6,671 nucleotides of DNA from Holosporales bacterium (lineage in GTDB: Bacteria; Pseudomonadota; Alphaproteobacteria; Caedimonadales; UBA9215). Position 1 is the first letter of the stretch. Every line of letters begins with the position of its first letter. The DNA lies in assembly GCA_003503995.1 (NCBI GenBank), contig DOCA01000218.1, positions 1-6,671 of the forward strand, given 5' to 3'. The notes beneath the pieces are model-generated. The model saw only the letters and a program-made list of their open reading frames with translations. It did no database searches and was not told where the DNA came from. Made by a program: the position numbers and the translations under genes. Shown in pieces: positions 1 to 6,136 of this stretch.

Positions 1-43
1 CGCCGTGAAAGGGCGGTGTCCTAGGCCTCTAGACGATGGGGAC
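1..43 (-). tRNA. tRNA-Glu (anticodon UUC), 5' part only
   Basis: The reverse complement from 43 down to 1 is the first 43 nt of a glutamate tRNA. It has acceptor strand GTCCCCA, a D-arm with GTCTAGAGGCCTAGGAC, and the anticodon stem-loop CCGCC-CTTTCAC-GGCG. The anticodon TTC lies at window positions 7-9 (read on the minus strand). The sequence is nearly the same as the well-known E. coli tRNA-Glu over this span. The variable loop, T-arm, acceptor 3' strand and CCA lie off the left edge. This tRNA decodes GAA/GAG and in bacteria also supplies glutamyl-tRNA for tetrapyrrole synthesis or transamidation, depending on the lineage. Confidence 0.95.
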
Positions 44-57
44 CCAGACATGAGTTA

Positions 58-86
58 TAACTACCCTACTCCCTTTAAAGTTGCAA
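58..86 (-). promoter_or_regulatory. Candidate promoter for tRNA-Glu
   Basis: On the minus strand a -35-like TTGCAA (81-86) is followed after 17 bp by a -10-like TAGTTA (58-63). The tRNA starts 14 nt below the -10 box, which leaves a short 5' leader of about 7 nt for RNase P to remove. The position suits the tRNA better than read-through from the reductase gene upstream. The boxes are imperfect, so this is a motif-based inference. Confidence 0.5.
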
Positions 87-156
87 GGCTTTTTTTGGGA
101 GAGTCTCTATGCTTTTGTAAAGTTTTACCTTAAAAGGAGAATGTTAAATCAAAGCC

Positions 157-1191
157 TTAGGCGGTTTTCTTAGAATCACCAACAACGCCAGAAGTTGTGG
201 AGTACTCAAAATGAAAGACCTCGTCAGGGTAAACAAGTTCGCGAGCTTTATGAGCAGCTTGGGCTGCTTCAGAAAAACCACACAGGATTAATTTGAGTTT
301 GTTATCATAGGTAGCAACGTCTCCTACCGCAAAAATTCCTTCTTCATTAGTCTGTGCTGTTGTAGGGTCAACAGAAATGTGACTTTTATCTAAATTCAGA
401 CCCCAAGTTGCAATGGGACCGAGATTCATAGACAACCCAAAGAATGGGAGAAGATAGTCTGCTTCAAGGGAGCGTTCTTGCCCATCCATATCAACAACCT
501 TAACCGTTTCTAATTGACCGCTATTTCCTTCGAGACTTGCTAATTGATAAGGGGTTACAAGTTCAATGGTCCCCGCATCATGAAGAGCATGCAGCTTATC
601 AACACTATCAGGTGCTGCACGGAATTTGGAACGGCGGTGAACGACGTAAATCTTTTTAGCAACAGTCGCTAAAGAAATTGCCCAATCAACAGCTGAGTCA
701 CCGCCTCCAGCAATAACAATGCTTTTATCTTGGTACGTTTCGCGCCAGCGCACAAAGTAGTGAACCGATTTTTCTTCAAAAGTTTCGATATTTTCTAAAG
801 GGGGTTTATTGGGACCAAAGGCACCAACACCTGCGGCAATAATAATAATTTTAGCCTGGAGCTCTACACCCTTTTCTGTCATCACCATCCAACGATAACC
901 ATCTTTAGGGACTTCGATCTTTTGAACTGTTTTGACCTGATCGCCAAGGTGGTAAGTGGGTTTAAAAGGGCTTGCTTGTTCTTTAAGATTTTTAATAAGG
1001 TCACCAGCATCAATGCTTGGAAAACCAGGAATATCATAAATAGGCTTCTCAGGGTAAAGAGCCGTGCATTGGCCTCCGACTTCTTCAAGAGCATCAATTA
1101 CATGGCACTTCATTTTCATCATGCCACATTCAAAAATTGTAAAAAGCCCAACGGGCCCCGCGCCTATAATGACAACATCGGTTTTCGTCAT
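157..1191 (-). CDS. Ferredoxin/flavodoxin-NADP+ reductase, thioredoxin-reductase-like (type 2 FNR)
   Basis: A 344-residue FAD enzyme that moves electrons between NADPH and ferredoxin or flavodoxin in the cytoplasm. The N-terminal FAD-binding fold has GAGPVG at residues 10-15 and an acidic D33 at the end of the second strand. A VGGQ stretch (38-41) and a YDIPGFP stretch (52-58) are typical of the family. The inserted NADPH domain has GGGDSAVDW (162-170), and HRRSKFR (185-191) supplies the basic residues for the 2'-phosphate. The second FAD motif, VGDVA, is at 289-293. There is no CxxC redox pair, which rules out a true thioredoxin reductase and points to the YumC-type FNR. The length is usual for that family. 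The ATG has an AAGGA ribosome-binding site about 8 nt upstream. The gene is followed by tRNA-Glu with no clear terminator between. The electron partner cannot be told from the sequence. Confidence 0.93.
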   Translation of the reverse strand: MTKTDVVIIGAGPVGLFTIFECGMMKMKCHVIDALEEVGGQCTALYPEKPIYDIPGFPSIDAGDLIKNLKEQASPFKPTYHLGDQVKTVQKIEVPKDGYRWMVMTEKGVELQAKIIIIAAGVGAFGPNKPPLENIETFEEKSVHYFVRWRETYQDKSIVIAGGGDSAVDWAISLATVAKKIYVVHRRSKFRAAPDSVDKLHALHDAGTIELVTPYQLASLEGNSGQLETVKVVDMDGQERSLEADYLLPFFGLSMNLGPIATWGLNLDKSHISVDPTTAQTNEEGIFAVGDVATYDNKLKLILCGFSEAAQAAHKARELVYPDEVFHFEYSTTSGVVGDSKKTA

Positions 1192-1273
1192 GATGTTTTT
1201 CCTTAAATAACTTGTTTTATTTCAATCTAAATTGAATTTTTACTTAAGAAGGATTTGAAAAATGCTTTTTAAG

Positions 1274-2467
1274 TTATCTCTTCTTTAGCATAGGTAGGCA
1301 TAAAATTGCAAGGATTGCCATGGCGCTACTATAGAAAAAGGCATTTTGCAGACCATATAACTTTGCAAGATTACCAACGATTGCATTAGCGAGAAAAATC
1401 GCAGAACCAGCTGTGATGTAATAAATGCCAAAAGCCGTTCCACGGTTGGCCTCACTGGAGGTTGACGAAATGGTGGCTGTTAAGAGGCTTTGATTGATTC
1501 CCATCTGCATTCCCCAGAAAGCTGCCCCTGCGAGAACTAAGGTGAAAGAATCCGCAAAAGCAAAAATTGTGTTTGCAACAAGGACAATGGAAAAACCAAT
1601 AGCTAAAAGATAACGATGATCATATCGGTCGAATAAACGCCCTAGAGGATAGGCCACTAACATAGCAAGAGTATTTTGAGCAATCATGATTGCTGGGCCG
1701 ACAGTGGCAACCTTTGCAATTTCTTCTCCACGCAAAATCATAAAAGCGCCACTATAAGTTGCCATGCAAAAAATAAAAGCCACAAATAGAAAACGCCAAT
1801 AATCCATGGGCAATGTTTTAATATGATAAAGAGTTAAATGATGCTTTTCTTTTAAGGGATTTGCCTTTTCTTTTTGGGCAACCTTTGTATTGTCTTTAAC
1901 CATGAAAAGAATAAAAACAAGAGCAATGAAAGGGGAAATAGCTGCAAACCAAAAGAGCTGTTTAAAATCATTTCCCGTACTTTGGAGCCAAAGTAACGTC
2001 GCAATGGCTCCAACAGTTGAGCCTATCATCCCGAGGCTTTGGCGCATGCCATAGGCAGCTCCCAGTTTTCCTCGGGGTGCTGAGTCTCCGATAAGAGCAT
2101 CCCTTGGCGGGGCTTGAAGGCCGTTGGCAATACGATCAATCCCGCGAGAGATAAAAATTCCTGTAATGCTTGAAGCCATGGCAAAAATAGGGCGTGCTAT
2201 ACAAGTTAAAGTAACAGCAAGAACAAGGAGAGGTTTTCTTTTACGCATCGCATCACTGATAACCCCAGAAAATATGCGTGTGGTCCAAGAAATAAATTCA
2301 ACAATACCTTCTAAAACACCAATGCCTAAAGCTGATACGCCAAGGACTTTTGTTAAATACAGGGGAGAAAGGCTAAATATAATAACTGTAGACACATTCA
2401 TTAAAAGTGTCATCAAGCCAATAGCCCAAATGCTCTTAGGAAGCGTAAACGCCTCAATTTTTTTCAT
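1274..2467 (-). CDS. Major facilitator superfamily transporter, MJ1317-like group
   Basis: A 397-residue inner-membrane protein with about 12 hydrophobic helices in two halves, joined by a basic cytoplasmic loop near residues 190-220. The loop between helices 2 and 3 carries the MFS signature as G68-V-I-S-D72 followed by R75-K-R-K. Residues 108-112 (RGIDR) and 119-131 (APPRDALIGDSAP) match the conserved DR...APRDALIADS block that I associate with the MJ1317-like MFS subgroup, whose substrates are mostly unknown; drug or metabolite export is often guessed. The ATG at 2467 has only a weak purine stretch (GAAAG) upstream. The next methionine (residue 19) would cut into the first helix, so this start is kept. 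A good promoter lies in the 75-bp gap to the upstream transporter, so it is probably transcribed on its own. MFS membership is certain; substrate is not assignable. Confidence 0.88.
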   Translation of the reverse strand: MKKIEAFTLPKSIWAIGLMTLLMNVSTVIIFSLSPLYLTKVLGVSALGIGVLEGIVEFISWTTRIFSGVISDAMRKRKPLLVLAVTLTCIARPIFAMASSITGIFISRGIDRIANGLQAPPRDALIGDSAPRGKLGAAYGMRQSLGMIGSTVGAIATLLWLQSTGNDFKQLFWFAAISPFIALVFILFMVKDNTKVAQKEKANPLKEKHHLTLYHIKTLPMDYWRFLFVAFIFCMATYSGAFMILRGEEIAKVATVGPAIMIAQNTLAMLVAYPLGRLFDRYDHRYLLAIGFSIVLVANTIFAFADSFTLVLAGAAFWGMQMGINQSLLTATISSTSSEANRGTAFGIYYITAGSAIFLANAIVGNLAKLYGLQNAFFYSSAMAILAILCLPMLKKR

Positions 2468-2506
2468 ACTTTCAATGCTCTAGAAAGACTTCACAAACAA
2501 GATTAC

Positions 2507-2534
2507 ATTATACTCGGTTAAGGTAATAAAACAA
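2507..2534 (-). promoter_or_regulatory. Promoter for the first MFS gene
   Basis: On the minus strand TTGTTT (2529-2534) is followed after 16 bp by a perfect TATAAT (2507-2512). Transcription would start near 2500, about 33 nt above the ATG at 2467. It lies wholly in the gap after the stop codon of the upstream transporter (2543-2545), which argues that the two transporter genes are separately transcribed. The -35 box is only a moderate match. Confidence 0.6.
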
Positions 2535-2542
2535 GTATAATA

Positions 2543-3862
2543 TCACTGAAGTTGCTTTAGTTTTTTCTCTAAAGGTTTCATTAGATAAGAGGCCAGTAAA
2601 GCAATGAATAGACCTACGACAACGACGGAAAGACCATAGGTATAAGATTGAGGGGAGTAAACGACATCTTCTTCCATAGTAGCGTGGGCTCCTTTATCCA
2701 TAAAGTAACCAATAAGAGGTTGGGATATAACGCCACTTAACATACACATCATATTATGAATACCGGATGACATAGCTGTTCTTGAGTTGCAATTAAGCTC
2801 CGAGACAGCCGAAAATGCCAAAAATTGCCCGCCAAGACCAAGTCCACAAACAAACAGCAATCCTCCAAGTACCCATAAATTAGGAAGTGGGAAATAAAGC
2901 ATAATGGCAAAAGTTGAGGAAGCTATAAAACTAGCAAGAGCCAAGGACTTTCGGTAGCTTTTGAAATAAGCATGAATAAAAGACCATAAGAGAGCACTAA
3001 TACCAATACCAAGATAAATTAACCAAGACATGTCTGCCGCAACAGCTCGGCTCACACCATACATGTCCTCAATATAAGCCGCTCCCCAAAGATCAGAGAA
3101 GCCACTTAAAGGTAGGTACATAGCAAGACCATACATACCAATGACCCAAGAGAGAGGTTCTTTTAAAATGGCGGAAAATGAAGCAATAATGTGTTGAATC
3201 TCTTCTTTCAAGGATTCTTTTCGTTCTTGCAAATCAGAAACCTGAACGTCTTTTACAATGAACCAAGATAACAGAGCAAGCGCGCCACCAGAAGCAGCGA
3301 GAAGCTCAAGGGCTGATTGCCAGCCAAGAGCATCTAAAAGATAAACCAAGGGGAAGCCTGCAACTTTGGCACCCAAAGTACCTGCGGCTAAGGTTAAACC
3401 AATAAATAAAGGCATTTTCTTTGGGTCAAACCATAAAGAAGCCACCTTCACATTGCTCAAAAAAGCAAATGCTGAACCGACTCCCATTAAAAGGCGAGCG
3501 ATACTTAAGACAATGGAGTTAGAAGCTATGGCAAACAAAAGAACGCCAGTGGAGCACATAAGAACACTAGCAACAACAGGTAAACGTACGCCAATACGAT
3601 CAAGAATTACACCAGCTGGAACCTGCATAATAACATAACCAATATAATAAAAAGACATAATGCTACCCAAGGTGGCAGCATCAAAATTATAAGTGGTCAT
3701 TAAAGCATCGGTACAAGCGTTTGGGGAAACTCTAAGAGTAAATTGAAAGAAATAAAAGAGGGCCACACTCGACCAAATTAGGAAACCTTTTTTGAACTTT
3801 TCGGTTGCGTCCATTTGGAGGATCCCTTCCATTTTTGATAGACTCTTTTTGGTATTTATCAT
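2543..3862 (-). CDS. MFS transporter resembling Pht/Fpt phagosomal nutrient carriers
   Basis: A 439-residue inner-membrane transporter with about 12 predicted helices. The first helix carries an aromatic stretch followed by FTLRVSPNA (41-49), like the FY..(E/Q)(F/Y)xLR(V/I)xP pattern I recall from Legionella Pht and Francisella Fpt carriers, which take up amino acids or nucleosides from the host. The MFS motif A is clear as G84-V-I-L-D88-R-I-G91-V-R93. The central cytoplasmic loop is charged (about 205-230), and after helix 7 there is a GFSDLWGAAY stretch typical of this group. The ATG at 3862 has AAGAGGT about 6 nt upstream. A second good start exists at 3814 (residue 17, MDATEK), preceded by GGAAGGG at 9 nt, and would give a protein closer to the first helix. 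A strong promoter lies about 80 nt above the first start. Family membership is sure; host-nutrient uptake is inference and the substrate is unknown. Confidence 0.85.
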   Translation of the reverse strand: MINTKKSLSKMEGILQMDATEKFKKGFLIWSSVALFYFFQFTLRVSPNACTDALMTTYNFDAATLGSIMSFYYIGYVIMQVPAGVILDRIGVRLPVVASVLMCSTGVLLFAIASNSIVLSIARLLMGVGSAFAFLSNVKVASLWFDPKKMPLFIGLTLAAGTLGAKVAGFPLVYLLDALGWQSALELLAASGGALALLSWFIVKDVQVSDLQERKESLKEEIQHIIASFSAILKEPLSWVIGMYGLAMYLPLSGFSDLWGAAYIEDMYGVSRAVAADMSWLIYLGIGISALLWSFIHAYFKSYRKSLALASFIASSTFAIMLYFPLPNLWVLGGLLFVCGLGLGGQFLAFSAVSELNCNSRTAMSSGIHNMMCMLSGVISQPLIGYFMDKGAHATMEEDVVYSPQSYTYGLSVVVVGLFIALLASYLMKPLEKKLKQLQ

Positions 3863-3947
3863 ACAACTACCTCTTATGGTTACACTTTCTGTCTGTTAAC
3901 CTTTTCATTGAAAAAAGACAACGGCCAAAAACATAGGCTTACCCTTA

Positions 3948-3977
3948 ATCATAGAATCTGCGTTAATACTTTGTAAA
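3948..3977 (-). promoter_or_regulatory. Promoter for the second MFS gene
   Basis: On the minus strand TTTACA (3972-3977) and TATGAT (3948-3953) are 18 bp apart, each matching the sigma-70 consensus at five of six positions. Transcription would begin near 3941, giving a leader of about 80 nt before the ATG at 3862. The leader has no obvious riboswitch fold that I can recognise. Confidence 0.6.
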
Positions 3978-4240
3978 GGATTTTTTCATATTTTGATGAT
4001 TTTTGCCTTTTTTGCTTACCCCTCAAATCTCTCAATCCCTTTAAAACAGGACAGTTAGTCAATAAAAACACAACTCTCTGTTATATATAGTTTTTTTCCA
4101 AAAAATGATTTTTATGAATTAAAAGGCTTTTAAAAAAATTTCCTTAACAAATTTCTAAAATTTTATATAAAAAATAAAATAAACAGTATCTCCAAAATAA
4201 ATAGTGATGTTTACCATTTATTAACTTTATATTAGGTGTT

Positions 4241-4268
4241 TTGAAATCATTAAATAGTAATTTAGAAT
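4241..4268 (+). promoter_or_regulatory. Candidate plus-strand promoter upstream of the small ORF
   Basis: TTGAAA (4241-4246) and TAGAAT (4263-4268) are separated by 16 bp and each match the consensus at five of six positions. Transcription would start near 4275, about 80 nt above the ATG of the small ORF at 4354, and could also run on into pyrH at 4667. In DNA this AT-rich, chance matches are common, so confidence is limited. Confidence 0.4.
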
Positions 4269-4353
4269 GAGGTAATTAGACAAAAAGAGACATAAGAAGC
4301 TCTTATTAAAAGAAAAATAGGGTTCTGAAAAAAATACTGATAGAGAAAGAAAT

Positions 4354-4578
4354 ATGTTAAAGAAATTACGAAAAAGATATCTTAAAAACCGAACGGTATT
4401 CAAAGGCACTCTTATGACATACGACTGTGGCATAGAAGAGCTTGAATCTAAGAGTGACGAAAAACTTGAAAAGAAAGTGCTAAAGCTTTTTGGTGTATTG
4501 TTGCAACTTATTGTTTTCTATCTCCCTCTTATTAATATGATTTTTAGAGGCAAAACCATACCTGGTATTATTTCCTAA
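4354..4578 (+). CDS. Hypothetical small protein with one predicted membrane helix
   Basis: A 74-codon frame that I do not recognise. Its N-terminus is strongly basic (MLKKLRKRYLKNR), followed by a charged middle with several Glu/Lys residues (28-41). One hydrophobic segment at about 43-64 could span the membrane, and the tail is FRGKTIPGIIS. The tail faintly recalls the GxTxG stretch of RDD-family membrane proteins, but the match is too short to name. The ATG has only a weak purine-rich upstream sequence (GATAGAGAAAGAAAT), and a second ATG at 4414 would give a 54-residue version. Two things favour it being real: it lies on the same strand as pyrH, 88 bp upstream of it, and a promoter-like pair precedes it. 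Its small size and AT-rich composition make a chance ORF or a fragment of a decayed membrane-protein gene just as possible. Confidence 0.4.
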   Translation: MLKKLRKRYLKNRTVFKGTLMTYDCGIEELESKSDEKLEKKVLKLFGVLLQLIVFYLPLINMIFRGKTIPGIIS

Positions 4579-4614
4579 TATTTTTCCACTTTTCTACCTT
4601 CTTCCCTATCAAAA

Positions 4615-4645
4615 TTGTCTAAAATGCGTTATAAAATAAAGACAA
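4615..4645 (+). promoter_or_regulatory. Possible pyrH promoter region with flanking inverted repeat
   Basis: The 88-bp gap before pyrH contains a -10-like TATAAA (4630-4635) without a good -35 box at the right distance. It lies between the arms of an inverted repeat, TTGTCT (4615-4620) and AGACAA (4640-4645), 19 bp apart. TTGTCT could also act as a -35 box for a poor TAAAGA (4637-4642) at 16 bp. Either arrangement is weak. A local promoter is expected because no tsf gene lies directly upstream to drive pyrH. Confidence 0.3.
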
Positions 4646-4666
4646 CAGAGATAGGCCTTTTTCCAT

Positions 4667-5428
4667 ATGTCCCTTAAAACTCACTTTAAAAACAACGACA
4701 AACTGACTTATCCATTTAAACGTATTTGTCTCAAGCTCTCTGGAGAGGCTCTTATGGGAGATAAGAGCTTTGGCTTAGACCCAACCATCGTCTCCCGGGT
4801 CGCTGATGAAATTAAGCAAGTGCATGATAGAGGCGTTGAGATGTGCATTGTGATTGGAGGTGGTAATATTTTTCGTGGTGTTATGGGCGCCAGTCAAGGG
4901 ATGGACCGAACAAGCTCGGATTATATGGGAATGTTGGCAACGGTTATTAATGCTCTTGCTCTTCAAAATGCTCTTGAACGCATTGATGTTGCAGCTCGAG
5001 TTCAATCGGCGATTCCCATGGAAACGGTTTGTGAGTCCTACATACGCCGCCGCGCCTTGCGTCACCTTAAAAAAAGTCGCGTCGTGATTTTTGCAGCTGG
5101 TACGGGAAGCCCCTATTTTACAACAGATACAACAGCCGTTTTGCGTGCCTCTGAAATGGATTGTGATGTTCTTCTTAAAGGAACAAAGGTAGATGGAATT
5201 TATACAGCAGATCCTTTCAAAGACCCTGATGCAACACGTTATGAGCACTTGACCTATGAACATGTGATGCGTGATAAATTGAATGTTATGGATATGGCTG
5301 CCATTGCTCTTGCAAGAGATAACAATTTGCCTCTAATGGTTTTCTCTATTCGCGAACAAGGTAATTTTTACCGCTGCATTGAAGGAGAAAATGAATGCAC
5401 CCTAGTTGACACCTGCGACGCTGTATAA
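4667..5428 (+). CDS. pyrH: UMP kinase (uridylate kinase)
   Basis: Cytoplasmic hexameric amino-acid-kinase-family enzyme that phosphorylates UMP to UDP with ATP, the step feeding all pyrimidine nucleotide synthesis. The 253 residues contain the family blocks in order: KLSGEAL (23-29) and GGGN with R70 (64-70) for phosphate and UMP binding; MDR...D with DR at 80-81 and D85; GTGSPYFTTDTTA (145-157), which contacts UMP; and KGTKVDGIYTADP (171-183) at the ATP site. The run SDYMGMLATVINALA (84-98) and the IRRRALRH stretch (126-133) have an alphaproteobacterial look. The length is slightly above the usual 240 or so because of a polar N-terminal extension of about 15 residues. The start at 4667 is the only methionine before the first motif, with a modest GATAGG site about 11 nt upstream. 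frr follows after 39 bp. The usual upstream partner tsf is not adjacent. Confidence 0.97.
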   Translation: MSLKTHFKNNDKLTYPFKRICLKLSGEALMGDKSFGLDPTIVSRVADEIKQVHDRGVEMCIVIGGGNIFRGVMGASQGMDRTSSDYMGMLATVINALALQNALERIDVAARVQSAIPMETVCESYIRRRALRHLKKSRVVIFAAGTGSPYFTTDTTAVLRASEMDCDVLLKGTKVDGIYTADPFKDPDATRYEHLTYEHVMRDKLNVMDMAAIALARDNNLPLMVFSIREQGNFYRCIEGENECTLVDTCDAV

Positions 5429-5467
5429 TAAAGATATAATGAAATTGTTAACCGAAAGGGAATTCCA

Positions 5468-6022
5468 ATGAGTTTTAATTTACCTACATATAAAACAAGT
5501 ATGCAAAACTCTATTGATGCACTTCATAAAGAGTTTGTGGGACTTAGAACAGGTAGGGCCTCAACGAATCTCATTGACCCTATTACAGTAGAAGCTTATG
5601 GCTCTAGAATGCCTATGTCGCAAGTTGGTACTGTGAATGCGCCCGACGCGCGTTTGCTTACTGTCCAAGTTTGGGATAAAGAAATGGTGAAAGCTGTTGA
5701 AAAGTCTATCCGTGAAGCTGGTCTTGGCCTTAATCCGACCACAGACGGGCAGTTAGTGCGAATTCCAATTCCTGATTTGACAGAAGAACGTCGTAAAGAA
5801 CTGACAAAAGTTGCTGCAAAATTCACTGAAAACACACGTATAGCCATCCGAAACGTGCGCCGTGACGCTATGGATGAGTTAAAACTTCTTGAAAAAGAAA
5901 AGGAAATTTCTGAGGATGAGCATCATCGCCACAATAAAGAAGTCCAAGACCTCACCGACGACTTCGTTAATAAAACAGATGAGATGCTGGCCAAAAAAGA
6001 AGCCGACATCATGCATGTTTAA
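5468..6022 (+). CDS. frr: Ribosome recycling factor
   Basis: Cytoplasmic tRNA-shaped protein that, with EF-G and GTP, splits the post-termination ribosome so its subunits can be reused. The 184 residues match the family's usual length of about 185. Key features are LRTGRAS (26-32), VEAYGSRMPMSQVGTV (41-56) at the start of domain II, the PIPDLTEERRKEL stretch, and the RNVRRDAMDELK helix followed by EKEISEDEHHRHNKEVQDLTD, close to the E. coli protein in pattern. The start is well supported by GAAAGGGA six nt upstream of the ATG. It lies 39 bp after pyrH and is most likely cotranscribed with it. A perfect TTGACA and two TATAAT boxes sit around the pyrH end, but their spacings do not make an obvious promoter. 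Downstream, uppS and cdsA, the usual next genes, are absent from the window. Confidence 0.97.
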   Translation: MSFNLPTYKTSMQNSIDALHKEFVGLRTGRASTNLIDPITVEAYGSRMPMSQVGTVNAPDARLLTVQVWDKEMVKAVEKSIREAGLGLNPTTDGQLVRIPIPDLTEERRKELTKVAAKFTENTRIAIRNVRRDAMDELKLLEKEKEISEDEHHRHNKEVQDLTDDFVNKTDEMLAKKEADIMHV

Positions 6023-6028
6023 AGACTT

Positions 6029-6060
6029 GGAGAATCTATCAATTTAATCTGATAGGCTCC
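6029..6060 (+). terminator. Hairpin after frr, possible terminator
   Basis: Seven bases after the frr stop, GGAG (6029-6032) and CTATCA (6036-6041) pair with TGATAG (6050-6055) and CTCC (6057-6060) around an 8-nt loop, with a small internal bulge. The following RNA is pyrimidine-rich (TCCCCTCTCTCTTT) rather than a clean U-run. A second small stem, CTCTC-TTT-GAGAG (6067-6079), follows at once. It may end or attenuate the pyrH-frr transcript, or protect its 3' end. Intrinsic termination is not certain. Confidence 0.45.
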
Positions 6061-6136
6061 TCCCCTCTCTCTTTGAGAGTATTAAACTCCTTAATATTAA
6101 CAGAACAAGGTATTTCAGAACTTCACTTTTAAATTT

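Larger units (their letters stand above)
3863..4353. other. AT-rich intergenic region between divergent transcription units
   Basis: This 491-bp stretch is far richer in A/T than the genes around it and contains many A- and T-tracts, for example near 4090-4100 and 4132-4190. It holds the second MFS gene's promoter and leader at its left end, and a plus-strand promoter candidate at its right end (4241-4268). The core, about 3980-4240, has no convincing gene on either strand. It contains a perfect short palindrome at 4119-4133 (TTAAAAG-G-CTTTTAA) and the repeated word AAATTTC near 4136 and 4150. It may be regulatory DNA or the decayed remains of a lost gene. I recognise no coding remnant in it. 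Confidence 0.6.

Noticed and set aside
157..1191. Thioredoxin reductase (trxB) as the identity of the flavoprotein
   Set aside because: The catalytic CxxC pair between the two NADPH-domain motifs is missing. The fold and NADPH motifs fit the FNR-like branch instead.
3905..3934. Nine-residue leader peptide (MFLAVVFFQ) in the leader of the second MFS gene, preceded by AAGGG
   Set aside because: The AAGGG would lie between the predicted -10 box and the transcription start, so it would probably not be transcribed. The peptide shows no attenuation pattern.
4227..4433. Minus-strand 68-codon ORF rich in Phe, Leu and Ser
   Set aside because: It overlaps the plus-strand small ORF and the AT-rich spacer. 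Its Phe/Leu/Ser-rich content is what poly-A/T DNA gives by chance, and I see no domain.
4775..5263. Long minus-strand ORF (162 codons) opposite pyrH
   Set aside because: It lies fully within pyrH, whose motifs are intact, and its Cys/Ile/Asn-rich translation resembles no protein family. It is an antisense shadow.
6073..6132. TTG-initiated short ORF just before the exported protein, as a leader or frame-shifted 5' end
   Set aside because: It is in a different frame and ends at TAA (6130-6132) before the A-run, so a single slip in the A-run would not join it to the downstream frame. It has no sensible protein features.
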